A stretch of DNA of 8,425 bases from Candidatus Peregrinibacteria bacterium RIFOXYB2_FULL_32_7 (GCA_001787465.1 MFXJ01000018.1:461-8885); one strand, 5' to 3'; counted from the stretch's first letter, positions 1-7,731 are shown. A program made the numbers and translations. Notes: a model not told the origin generated them from the sequence alone.

Positions 1-752
1 ATGCAAGCGATTTTTGTGCCTTGCCGTTTTTCGATAATTTCTACAAAATTTGAGGCTTCGTGCATAGCTTCATGTGTTCCGGTATCAAGCCAAGCATTGC
101 CTCTTCCTAGAAGTTCAACTTTTAATTCTTGATTTTGCAAATATATTTTATTTAAATCTGTTATTTCTAGTTCGCCTCTTTTGGAAGGTTTTAAATTTTT
201 GGCAAAATTTATGACTTTATTATCATAAAAATAAATTCCAGGGATTACATATTTTGATTTTGGATTTTTAGGTTTTTCTTCAATATCCAAGACTTTTCCA
301 GTTTCGTCAAAATTAACTACCCCATAGCGTTCGGGGTCTTTTACTAAATATCCAAATATAATTCCTCCATTTTTTAATTTAGTACATTTTTGAAGTTTAT
401 CAGAAAATCCATGGCCATAAAAAAGATTATCTCCCAAAATTAAACAAACACAGTCTTTTCCAATAAATTTTTGTCCAATAATAAAAGCTTGAGCTAGTCC
501 TTCAGGTTTTGCTTGTTCGGTGTACTTAATTGAAATTCCAAGTTGCGAACCATCTTCAAGAAGTTCTTTGAATTTTGGTAAATCTTTAGGTGTTGAAATA
601 ATTAAAATTTCCTTTATCCCAGCTAACATTAAAGTTGAAAGCGGATAATAAATCATTGGTTTATCATAAATAGGCATAAGTTGTTTACTTATAGCCTTTG
701 TAATAGGATAAAGTCTTGTCCCTGAACCGCCAGCGAGGATAATACCTTTCAT
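1..752 (-). CDS. rmlA: Glucose-1-phosphate thymidylyltransferase RmlA (3' end outside window)
   Basis: First enzyme of dTDP-L-rhamnose synthesis: it joins glucose-1-phosphate and dTTP to give dTDP-glucose and pyrophosphate, in the cytoplasm. I translated 250 residues from the ATG at 752-750. The N-terminus carries the nucleotidyltransferase signature [11 protein letters not shown] (residues 6-16) followed by [17 protein letters not shown] (22-38). LGDN (106-109) holds the metal-binding Asp108, EEKP (158-161) holds the sugar-phosphate Lys160, and [12 protein letters not shown] (216-227) holds the second metal Asp223. The frame is still open at base 1, in the conserved [10 protein letters not shown] segment, so about 40 C-terminal residues of a usual 285-295 are missing because of the window edge, not a mutation. 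The start gives the canonical MKGIILAGG. It lies 10 bases after the rmlB stop with no visible Shine-Dalgarno sequence. This is the last gene seen of the rmlDCBA run. Seen: all motifs. Family knowledge: reaction and residue roles. Confidence 0.96.
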   Translation of the reverse strand, partial: MKGIILAGGSGTRLYPITKAISKQLMPIYDKPMIYYPLSTLMLAGIKEILIISTPKDLPKFKELLEDGSQLGISIKYTEQAKPEGLAQAFIIGQKFIGKDCVCLILGDNLFYGHGFSDKLQKCTKLKNGGIIFGYLVKDPERYGVVNFDETGKVLDIEEKPKNPKSKYVIPGIYFYDNKVINFAKNLKPSKRGELEITDLNKIYLQNQELKVELLGRGNAWLDTGTHEAMHEASNFVEIIEKRQGTKIAC

Positions 753-762
753 TTCATAAATT

Positions 763-1710
763 TTAAATTTTTTGGTACCAAAGAATAGTTTTCCTTATTC
801 CTTCTTGAAAATCAATTTTGGATTTCCAATTAAGTTCTTTTTTTAGTTTTGTGGCATCAATGGCGTATCTGAAATCATGACCTTTTCGATCCTCAACATA
901 TTTGATATAATTTTCATTTTTTTCAAATGCTTTGAGTAAAATTTTAGCAATTTCTAAATTAGTTTTTTCTCCTTTAGCGCCAATTAAATAAGTTTCGCCG
1001 CTTTTTCCTTCTCGAAAAATTAAATCTACAGCATCGCAATGATCTTCAACATAAATCCAATCGCGGATATTTCTACCTTTTCCGTAAACAGGAACTTTTT
1101 CATTATTCATTAAATTTTTGATAAAAAGTGGAATTAATTTTTCTTGATGCTGATAAGGTCCATAATTATTTGAACAATTACTAATAGTGATATTTAGTCC
1201 ATAAGTACGATGATAGGCTCTGACCAAATGATCTGAAGCGGCTTTTGAAGCTGAATAAGGACTGCTTGGACGATACGGGCTTTTTTCTGTGAAATATCCA
1301 GTAATCGGTAAATCTCCATAAACTTCATCAGTTGAGATATGATGAAATTTTCTCACTTTGAATTTTAAAGCTAAATCAAGTAGATTAGCAGTGCCAACGA
1401 CATTAGTCATCACGAAAATATCCGGATTCTCAATACTATTATCAACATGGCTTTCAGCCGCGAAATGAATAATTCCATCAATTTGATATTTTTCAAAAAT
1501 CTTTTTAAGAGCTTGTTTATCGACAATATCAACTTTTTCGAAGCTGAAATTAGCTAAGTTTTTAATTTCAAGATTTTTTAAAGATCCAGCATAGGTGAGT
1601 TTGTCAACGCAGATATAATGAATATTTGGATTTAATTTAACGTATTTATTTAAATAATTAGCTCCAATAAATCCAGCACCGCCGGTAATAAGGATAGTTT
1701 TGAAATTCAT
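763..1710 (-). CDS. rmlB: dTDP-glucose 4,6-dehydratase RmlB
   Basis: Second enzyme of the pathway: it converts dTDP-glucose to dTDP-4-keto-6-deoxyglucose using tightly bound NAD+. The 315-residue protein is an extended short-chain dehydrogenase. GGAGFIG (10-16) is the Rossmann NAD-binding loop, and [11 protein letters not shown] (82-92) is highly typical of RmlB. STDEVYGD (126-133) contains the Thr-Asp-Glu catalytic residues (127-129). YSASK (152-156) gives the Tyr/Lys pair. NNYGPYQ (181-187), [10 protein letters not shown] (216-225) and [12 protein letters not shown] (274-285) are substrate-binding blocks. It is slightly shorter than the common 330-360 residues but complete. Its ATG overlaps the TGA of the upstream rmlC-like gene (ATGA, 1710-1707), which suggests translational coupling. 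No Shine-Dalgarno is visible because the bases upstream are the 7-base repeat. UDP-glucose epimerase or another dehydratase is unlikely given the DEVYGD and HFAAESHVD blocks and the rml neighbours. Confidence 0.96.
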   Translation of the reverse strand: MNFKTILITGGAGFIGANYLNKYVKLNPNIHYICVDKLTYAGSLKNLEIKNLANFSFEKVDIVDKQALKKIFEKYQIDGIIHFAAESHVDNSIENPDIFVMTNVVGTANLLDLALKFKVRKFHHISTDEVYGDLPITGYFTEKSPYRPSSPYSASKAASDHLVRAYHRTYGLNITISNCSNNYGPYQHQEKLIPLFIKNLMNNEKVPVYGKGRNIRDWIYVEDHCDAVDLIFREGKSGETYLIGAKGEKTNLEIAKILLKAFEKNENYIKYVEDRKGHDFRYAIDATKLKKELNWKSKIDFQEGIRKTILWYQKI

Positions 1711-2168
1711 TTAGAATTTGGAATTTGGAATTTGGAATTTGGATCTTTTTCATGTCTGATTTCGTCGACTTCTTCATCTTTTTTGCCGCAACCTTTATAT
1801 AATTTATCTGGGGAATTGAAGTAATAGGCGCCTTTTTTTGAAATACATTTATAGCCATGCACTATTCCTGGTGGGACTAAAATTGTTGAGGGATTACTTT
1901 CTCCTACAACCATTTTTTTATGTTCGTTATATGTCTTTGACCATGGTCGATTATCCCAAAGATACATTTCAAAATCGCCAGGACCAGTAAATTGAAAAAG
2001 ATCGCTTTGAAAAACGTGTTCATGTGGTCCACGCACGACACCATGATGAGAATAAGAAAAATAAGTCATAGCTGGATTTGAATTAATTTCATCCATGCGA
2101 TAAGTTTCTATTACAAAGCCGCGATCATCTTCATATTTTTTGAGAGATTTTATAATTAATCCTTGCAT
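1707..2168 (-). CDS. rmlC: Short RmlC-like dTDP-4-keto-6-deoxyglucose 3,5-epimerase (cupin)
   Basis: Probable third step: epimerisation of dTDP-4-keto-6-deoxyglucose at C3 and C5 to dTDP-4-keto-rhamnose. The 153-residue protein is a single cupin. DDRGFVIETYR (14-24) matches the RmlC DRGFFxE start. HGVVRGPHEH (42-51) matches the GVxRGLHxQ block and supplies the catalytic-type His49. VPPGIVHGYKCIS (98-110) matches the IPPGxAHGF block with His104. It is about 25-30 residues shorter than classical RmlC (around 180). The C-terminal block NDPxxxIxWP, which carries the Asp paired with the catalytic His, is absent; instead the protein runs through DEIRHE (135-140). It could therefore be a divergent 3,5-epimerase or a related cupin acting on one carbon. 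Position inside a complete rml set favours the RmlC role. The last 11 or so residues ([10 protein letters not shown]) are encoded by a 7-base tandem repeat. The stop TGA overlaps the rmlB ATG, and 17 bases separate it from rmlD. Confidence 0.82.
   Translation of the reverse strand: MQGLIIKSLKKYEDDRGFVIETYRMDEINSNPAMTYFSYSHHGVVRGPHEHVFQSDLFQFTGPGDFEMYLWDNRPWSKTYNEHKKMVVGESNPSTILVPPGIVHGYKCISKKGAYYFNSPDKLYKGCGKKDEEVDEIRHEKDPNSKFQIPNSK
1714..1741. repeat. Four exact tandem copies of a 7-base unit at the rmlC/rmlB junction
   Basis: GAATTTG on the plus strand (CAAATTC in the coding direction) occurs four times without mismatch. The array lies inside the 3' end of the rmlC-like gene, four bases before the rmlB start codon. 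Because 7 is not a multiple of 3, it is read in all three frames in turn and yields the repetitive tail [10 protein letters not shown]. It also occupies the place where an rmlB ribosome binding site would be. From memory, arrays of similar AT-rich heptamers occur in intergenic regions of many uncultivated small-genome bacteria and give similar PNSKFQI-type tails; that comparison was not run. Confidence 0.93.
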
Positions 2169-2185
2169 AATTAAGAAAAAAGTAT

Positions 2186-3052
2186 TTAGAAAGCAATATC
2201 ATCTTTCATTTTATACACCATCTCTTCAACATTCAATAATTTAATTCCAGGAATTTTTTTGGCTTTTGCTGTATTCATTCCGCCATAAAGAGGTCTTTTA
2301 GCCGCGGTTTTGAAATCATTTGATTTGGCTTTTAAAATTAAATTTGGATCATAGCCGAAAATTTCAGCAATTTTTCTAGCATAAGCAAATCGATTGATCA
2401 TTTCAGTTCCAGAAATATGATAAGTTCCTGATAAATTTTGATCTAAAAATACTTCGATATTTTCAACAACATTTCTAGTTAAAGTTGGATTGCCATATTG
2501 ATCATCAACTATTTTCAAAGATTCTCTATTTTTTAATTTTTCAAGCAGTCTGGCAACGAAATTCATATTGTCATATTTGATATCAGCTAGCCAAGCTATA
2601 CGAAGGATTAAATAATTTTTTAAATTTTCTTTAATAATTTTTTCTGCGTTAAGTTTGTGTTGTCCATAAACATTTAAGGGATTTGGGGAATCATCTTCGC
2701 TGTAAGGGCCATGATTACCGTCAAAAATATAATCTGTGGAGAAAAATATCAATTTTACCTGATGTGTTTTGCAAAATTTAACTATATTTTCAGTGCCTTT
2801 AACATTGATAGCAAAAGATAAATTAGGTTTTTCTTCGCAACCGTCAACGTGGGTATAGGCCGCTGTTAAAATAATAACTTCTGGCAGGTAATCTCCTAAA
2901 ACTTTTTCTAAATTGCCATTAATCAGATCGTATTTAAAGTCAAAATCTCCTTCTATGCCACTGATTTTAATTTCATATTTGTCTTTTTTCTCAGAAAGGA
3001 TTTTGTAAGCGCAAGATCCAAGTTGGCCATTGCCGATGATTAGGATTTTCAT
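2186..3052 (-). CDS. rmlD: dTDP-4-dehydrorhamnose reductase RmlD
   Basis: Final step of the pathway: NAD(P)H-dependent reduction of dTDP-4-keto-L-rhamnose to dTDP-L-rhamnose. The protein has 288 residues, a normal length for the family, and is complete. GNGQLG (7-12) is the typical RmlD cofactor loop. AAYTHVDGCEE (64-74) corresponds to the AAYTxVDxAE block. FSTDYIFDG (104-112) is diagnostic of RmlD. YGQHKLNAE (129-137) contains the catalytic Tyr129 and Lys133. DDQYGNPT (183-190) corresponds to DQxGxPT, and RPLYGGMN (253-260) is the C-terminal RPxxSxL-type block, here with Gly-Gly where Ser is common. It is the first rml gene in transcription order: 45 bases lie between it and the upstream transglutaminase-like gene, and 17 bases between it and the rmlC-like gene. 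No Shine-Dalgarno is visible before its ATG. Confidence 0.95.
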   Translation of the reverse strand: MKILIIGNGQLGSCAYKILSEKKDKYEIKISGIEGDFDFKYDLINGNLEKVLGDYLPEVIILTAAYTHVDGCEEKPNLSFAINVKGTENIVKFCKTHQVKLIFFSTDYIFDGNHGPYSEDDSPNPLNVYGQHKLNAEKIIKENLKNYLILRIAWLADIKYDNMNFVARLLEKLKNRESLKIVDDQYGNPTLTRNVVENIEVFLDQNLSGTYHISGTEMINRFAYARKIAEIFGYDPNLILKAKSNDFKTAAKRPLYGGMNTAKAKKIPGIKLLNVEEMVYKMKDDIAF

Positions 3053-3079
3053 GTATTTAGAAGATTTGGAAGTATTTTT

Positions 3080-3088
3080 ATTTTAACA
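3080..3088 (-). promoter_or_regulatory. Possible extended -10 element before rmlD
   Basis: Read on the minus strand, the 45-base gap before rmlD contains TGTTAAAAT, which fits an extended -10 (TG-n-TAAAAT), about 28 bases upstream of the ATG at 3052. At 17-base spacing the -35 position reads CTGAAT, which matches TTGACA only at its TGA core. Such AT-rich matches arise easily by chance here. It is listed because this is the largest intergenic gap and separates the rml genes from the pilus/transglutaminase part. No terminator hairpin was seen in the gap. Confidence 0.22.
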
Positions 3089-3097
3089 TATTTATTT

Positions 3098-6000
3098 TTA
3101 AAATTCAGCCTCTTGTATTTTAAGGTCAATTTGTTTTGCGATTTCTAAAATTTTTGCAATTTCCGGAGGATTAAGAAATTTTTGATAAGTTTCATTTTTA
3201 AATTCTTCATATATCAGATCGTTTTCAGGTCTTAATCCATTTTTTTCAGCTAAAATATATGAATATGCTATTTTCGCTCTTTCAGTTTGTTTTAAGCTTA
3301 TAAATTCTAAAATTTGATATTTAACTCTTTCCTTTTCATTTTCTGTTAATTTTATTTTTTCTATTTTTAATTTTTCTAATAAAGAAAATATTTTAATGGC
3401 AGTCTGGTCTTCGGTATTTGTTGGATTTTTTAAATCAACGGTATTGATCCCTTGGCCTAAAAGGTCAATGAGTAAGATTAATTTATTAGCATCGGAAAGA
3501 TTTTCATATATTGCGTTTAATTTACCTTCAGAAATAGGAGAATAATTCGCTTTAAGTAAATTTTCTTGAATAATTTGTTTTTCATCATAACTAAATTTGA
3601 TTGTCAGATTATGAATAAGCATTAAATAAAATGTTTGTTCTGTTTTTGACAATTTTCTCCCTATCAATTGCATTATTAAAACATTTACAAAAGCTTTTAC
3701 AGATTCTGGAGGTAGATTTTTTATGAAAGTAAAACTGATTGCTTTCGTAATATCAAATAAAGAATTAAATGATATTAGATTAAGGGCAATCGCTTCTTTT
3801 ATATAAGCAAATAATCCTGGCAATTCTTGAATCCATCCTTTTATTCCTTTTTCCTGTAAAAGCATATCTGATAATAAAACTATTCCATTTCCAAGCTCAT
3901 AATTAGGATTGAATTTGTCTAATTGATTATAAATATCACTATCTTCAAGATAATCATTGTCTTCTAAAACATCATATAAATCAATTTTTGTGAAAGCAGC
4001 TTTATCAGTAATATAAGCTGAAAATTTATTTTTATCTTTATAAAATAATAAAAAATTACGTAATCTTTCTTCAAAAACAATTCTTAGGCTTTTTAGATTT
4101 TTAGGATCTGAAGAAAGAATTAGAGCTTTCCGAAAATCATCTAAGGTAAAATTAAGAATGTCGCATAAATTTTCTTCTATTCGCTCTTTGGGATCCGAAA
4201 TAGATCTAGAAATAATTATTAAATCTATTGTTTCTCCCGATGTTGTTGAATTTGGAAAGAGATAAAAAATGTTAGAAGTGTCGGAGTTATTTAAAAAATT
4301 TTGCACATGTGGATTTGAAATGCTTAATTCTTCTGGCAATATATTTCTTAGCAAAAAGTAATATAAAAAAATATAATCTGTTTCATTATCAAATTCTTCC
4401 TTTACTTTTTCAGGTGTAATAATGTTTGCAAAATATTGGAAAATACGTTCGCGGATTTGACGATTTTTTATATTTATTAAGTAGTCAGTGTCATTTTTTA
4501 ATAGTGAAATAGCAGATCTTAACTGAGATGTTTCTGAAAATATCATACGATTTTCTATTATTTTTGTTAAAATTTCTTCAATGTTTTCAATTTTTTTTCT
4601 ATTTAATAATTCAACAAATATTTTAATTAATAATCCTTCATCAAGGAAAGATTTTTCTAATAAAAGTTCAAAAATTTCTTTTAAATTATCGTTATCAGAT
4701 TTTATTAATAATTCGCAAAATAAAGTTTGCGAAGAAGATAAATAAGTTTCTGATAAAATATCGTTTTTAAATTTATCGAAATAAAAATTAGTTAATATAT
4801 TAATATAATCTTGATTTTTTGATTTTAAAATAATTTCAAAAAGTTCTTCTATGCCATAAAAAAAGTAATTTGCTAAATTATCAGGAATAAGTCCTATAAT
4901 TTTTTTACTGAAATATAAAGTTAAATCTTGAGCTTCTTTTGGAGGTAATATTTCTAAAAGAGCGAGAATATCTTGCATATGTAGAAGTAAGGAATCCTTA
5001 TCTTGACATTCTTCTTTTAATAATTGTTGTAAAAAATCTAATTCTGATCTTTTTTGAATAAATTTATATGAAGCTTTTTTAATTAATTTATTTTTCTCCG
5101 TAAATCCATTTGCATATGTGATTGTGGTAATAGCAAAAATACATTGTCTTAAAAATCCTTTTTTTTCTATCGATAAATCTTTTTTATTAAGAAGATTTTT
5201 TAAGGTGGAATATAAATCCCGTCTTCTTTTTATTGATAAATAGCCATAGTTTTTACCTGAATAGGAGGTAGAGTCAAAGAATCTTAATTCAGTGCATAAA
5301 TTTTGTATGAATAAGTCTTGATCCCCAACATCAATATCATTAATAATAAAATCTAATAATTCTGCTTTCATTTCTTCATATTTTTGCTGTATAGCCTCTT
5401 TAGTATATATAAATTTTCCTTCATAATTTTCTAGATCGGAATTTATAATAATAATCCCTTCAGGTGGATTTGTAATTATTTCTAAAAATTGTTTATAGTA
5501 ATTTTTTCTTTTTTCAGATTCCTCCCTTTTCTCTTTTTCCGCATCTGCATCTGCATCTGCAACCGCATCAATTTCACTATTTTCTGCTTGAAAGATAAAT
5601 TGTTTTTGAGTTTTATTTACAGTATTTTCATTTTGAAAATTTTCTTCATCTTCACTTTCGATTTTATTATCTGTTGTTACTGGATTGTCTCCCATAATAT
5701 CAATTTGATACCATCCATATCCAACTAAATATATTTCCAGCCAACCATGTGGGTTGAAGACGTTAGATTGATCAGATATATGACCAGTTGCGGCTCGACA
5801 AGGGATGTCTTGTATTCTAAGTAGTGTTAAAGCAACTATAGTTCTCATGTCGCAGTCAGCTAATCTTTCTTCTGCTGGTAAATTTAATATATATTCAGCA
5901 TAATGTTGACTGCCATTTAATCGATCAAAATTTTCTTGAGTTTGTTTGGCTACTAAATTGCTTGAATCTGCCCATTTTATATTGTTCCCAACCCAAGTTA

Positions 6001-7723
6001 AAGTTGATTGTATCTTGTTAAAATCATTTAAAACAGAATTATTGCTTAATAGAGTTTGGGCATCTGAACTTAAATTTATGTCATTATGTTTTGTGTAAAA
6101 TTCTGTAAATTGATCATTCTCAGGAGTGAAATCATTATTCTCAAGTTGTCTAAATGGAATATCAAAAAAATTACATTTATATTTGATATTAAAAATTCTT
6201 GCCGGTTCTTCAATTTTTATTGAAAAATCTCCATTATTATCTTTTCTTAACTCATATTTTGCTTGAGGTTCAAGTATAATTGAATCTTCTATTAATTTCC
6301 CTGGTTTTGGCACGAAAATATTAGCTTCATTTGTAATTTGCATTTCTATATCTACATCATGTGCTGAAAAGTTTTTTTCTAAATTATTTTTCGTTGGATC
6401 ATCTGGCGGTTGTTGCTGATTTATCCAATATACGCCATTAAATTGATTAAAAGTTCTTGATTTAAAATATATATCGCCAAATTGACCATTATATTTTTCA
6501 CCATTTAACTTAAAAGTAAAAGCAGATATGAAAAAATCTATTGCTTCATTTTTTTCTATATTTGGTTTGTATTTTTCAGTTGCATTAAGTCCATTAGTTA
6601 ATCTTCTTTCTTCTATTTTTTTCTCTAAATCCTTTTTTTCTTCTGAGGTTATTTGATTTAAATATTTTTTGTCGCTGGCAAAGAAAATTAATAAATCTTC
6701 TTTTGTATAGCCAGCTTTTAAATAAAGATTTAATAATTTTTTAAAAATTTCATCTTTAAAATTTCCTTCTTCGTATTCCTTTTTTAATTTTGGAGAAATA
6801 AGCGTGTCCAAAATATTTTTTAAAACTTGTTGATCAATAAAATTATTATCAATAGCAATGTTAAGTATAGTTAGCGTTTCTTCTAAATTTAATCTTGAAA
6901 TAATATTAAACCAATTTACTTCAGTTTTTTCTTCAGATTCAATTTTTGCCGCCAGCCATTTCGTAAATTCTTTTAAGTCTAATTGCCCTTGTTGATGAAG
7001 ATTATTTAAAATTCTTATATCATTATTTGTAAATGCGTCTAGCTTTTTAAGATATTCAACTAACTGATAAACAATAGGCTCTTTTTCTTTATTGATTTTT
7101 GATAATTTAAGTTTTTTTTCATATCTGGTTATTACTTGTCCTCTGGCAAAATCTAATTGAGAAATTATTTCATTTATTTCTTTAGTCAAAATATCTGATA
7201 GTTCGTTTGGATTTTGGCTTGTTACTCTATTTAGAGCGTCTAATTTCTTCTCCAATTCCTTAATTTGACTTAATTTAAATTTAGTAAATGAAGTTAAAAT
7301 ATGTTCGTAGCGAGACATTAACAGATCAAAATTTTTTCTAATACTTGTATTTATAGTCGGTACTGCGACCTGATCTCTAATGTTATCAATTATAGTTTTT
7401 ATTTCTGCTAAAGCTTCTTCTCCTTTTTTTATTTCTTCTATTTTACTTATTCGTTTTTCATGAATTAAACTATTAAAATAACGAGCAATATTTAAAAAGG
7501 CATCTGCTACTTGAAGCGAATAATATAATAAAATTTCTGTTTTTTGAAATGGCTTCAGTCCTTTTTCAAATTTCAAATTTTTTAAAACATTTTTGGCAAA
7601 AAGCGCATAATCAAAAGCTTCTTCTGTATCAAATTTGTCTAATTGTTTTTTCGAGTCTTGTATTAATTCGGCAATTTCTAGCCCTGAGTATTCACGTGAA
7701 TTTTTTTCTGGTTCGACGCTCAT
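3098..7723 (-). CDS. 1541-residue transglutaminase-like protein with helical flanks, function unknown
   Basis: I do not recognise this as a named protein. Visible layout: residues 1-395 mostly charged amphipathic helices, possibly TPR- or coiled-coil-like; 396-515 beta-rich, with YFKSRTFNQFNGVYW (419-433) and later FNIKY, resembling the domain before the catalytic core in TgpA-like proteins; 560-680 a transglutaminase-like core; 681-742 an acidic, repetitive linker; 743-1541 long Leu/Ile-rich helices, possibly an alpha-solenoid. The core keeps Cys624 in ADCDMRTIVALTLLR, His659 in NPHGWLEIYL and Asp675 in WYQIDIMG, the usual Cys-His-Asp triad and spacing, so it could be a cysteine protease, amidase or crosslinking enzyme. 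No signal peptide, lipobox or membrane helix is apparent, so cytosolic location is inferred. The start is firm: an in-frame TAA lies 12 bases upstream of the ATG. It begins 8 bases after the pilus ATPase stop, suggesting co-transcription. Its flanks are more AT-rich than its neighbours. Confidence 0.9.
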   Translation of the reverse strand: MSVEPEKNSREYSGLEIAELIQDSKKQLDKFDTEEAFDYALFAKNVLKNLKFEKGLKPFQKTEILLYYSLQVADAFLNIARYFNSLIHEKRISKIEEIKKGEEALAEIKTIIDNIRDQVAVPTINTSIRKNFDLLMSRYEHILTSFTKFKLSQIKELEKKLDALNRVTSQNPNELSDILTKEINEIISQLDFARGQVITRYEKKLKLSKINKEKEPIVYQLVEYLKKLDAFTNNDIRILNNLHQQGQLDLKEFTKWLAAKIESEEKTEVNWFNIISRLNLEETLTILNIAIDNNFIDQQVLKNILDTLISPKLKKEYEEGNFKDEIFKKLLNLYLKAGYTKEDLLIFFASDKKYLNQITSEEKKDLEKKIEERRLTNGLNATEKYKPNIEKNEAIDFFISAFTFKLNGEKYNGQFGDIYFKSRTFNQFNGVYWINQQQPPDDPTKNNLEKNFSAHDVDIEMQITNEANIFVPKPGKLIEDSIILEPQAKYELRKDNNGDFSIKIEEPARIFNIKYKCNFFDIPFRQLENNDFTPENDQFTEFYTKHNDINLSSDAQTLLSNNSVLNDFNKIQSTLTWVGNNIKWADSSNLVAKQTQENFDRLNGSQHYAEYILNLPAEERLADCDMRTIVALTLLRIQDIPCRAATGHISDQSNVFNPHGWLEIYLVGYGWYQIDIMGDNPVTTDNKIESEDEENFQNENTVNKTQKQFIFQAENSEIDAVADADADAEKEKREESEKRKNYYKQFLEIITNPPEGIIIINSDLENYEGKFIYTKEAIQQKYEEMKAELLDFIINDIDVGDQDLFIQNLCTELRFFDSTSYSGKNYGYLSIKRRRDLYSTLKNLLNKKDLSIEKKGFLRQCIFAITTITYANGFTEKNKLIKKASYKFIQKRSELDFLQQLLKEECQDKDSLLLHMQDILALLEILPPKEAQDLTLYFSKKIIGLIPDNLANYFFYGIEELFEIILKSKNQDYINILTNFYFDKFKNDILSETYLSSSQTLFCELLIKSDNDNLKEIFELLLEKSFLDEGLLIKIFVELLNRKKIENIEEILTKIIENRMIFSETSQLRSAISLLKNDTDYLINIKNRQIRERIFQYFANIITPEKVKEEFDNETDYIFLYYFLLRNILPEELSISNPHVQNFLNNSDTSNIFYLFPNSTTSGETIDLIIISRSISDPKERIEENLCDILNFTLDDFRKALILSSDPKNLKSLRIVFEERLRNFLLFYKDKNKFSAYITDKAAFTKIDLYDVLEDNDYLEDSDIYNQLDKFNPNYELGNGIVLLSDMLLQEKGIKGWIQELPGLFAYIKEAIALNLISFNSLFDITKAISFTFIKNLPPESVKAFVNVLIMQLIGRKLSKTEQTFYLMLIHNLTIKFSYDEKQIIQENLLKANYSPISEGKLNAIYENLSDANKLILLIDLLGQGINTVDLKNPTNTEDQTAIKIFSLLEKLKIEKIKLTENEKERVKYQILEFISLKQTERAKIAYSYILAEKNGLRPENDLIYEEFKNETYQKFLNPPEIAKILEIAKQIDLKIQEAEF
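5541..5569. repeat. Hexamer microsatellite encoding an Asp-Ala run
   Basis: Three exact copies of GCATCT on the plus strand (5541-5558) are followed by the degenerate units GCAACC and GCATCA. In the coding direction they give the run AVADADADA (residues 720-728) in the acidic linker just after the transglutaminase core. The unit is a multiple of 3, so copy-number change would lengthen or shorten the linker without breaking the frame. Confidence 0.85.
5684..6046 (-). other. Transglutaminase-like catalytic core (residues about 560-680 of the 1541-residue protein)
   Basis: The segment follows the family order. A helix with WVGNNIKW (577-584) comes first, then AEYILNLPAEERLADCDMR (609-627), where Cys624 takes the place of the nucleophile in the AxxxLxxxxGDC pattern. 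LTLLRIQDIPCRAATGH (632-648) matches LLRxxGIPARxxxG. NPHGWLEIYLVGYGWYQID (657-675) matches HAWxEVYxxGxGWxxxD and brings His659 and Asp675. The codons are at 5852-5854, 5747-5749 and 5699-5701. The Gly that often precedes the Asp-Cys is Ala here. The two lines sampled in this core have about 40-43% G+C by hand count, well above sampled lines of the flanks (17-23%), as expected for a conserved enzymatic module. Confidence 0.88.
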
Positions 7724-7731
7724 TTTAAAAT

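Noticed and set aside
749..757. Two-codon mini reading frame (ATG AAA TGA) overlapping the rmlA start
   Set aside because: It could be a coupling device, but a 9-base match in AT-rich sequence is expected by chance and nothing else supports it.
1658..1858. 66-codon minus-strand reading frame across the rmlC/rmlB junction
   Set aside because: It overlaps two well-supported genes in another frame, and much of it is the heptamer repeat read out of frame.
3053..3097. Terminator between the large gene and rmlD
   Set aside because: The gap is nearly all A and T with no G+C-rich stem, so no intrinsic terminator can be supported.
5489..5728. 79-codon plus-strand reading frame rich in Phe and Ile, looking like a membrane peptide
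   Set aside because: It is antisense to the acidic, Lys/Glu-rich linker of the large gene; the complement of AT-rich coding sequence naturally reads as Phe/Ile.
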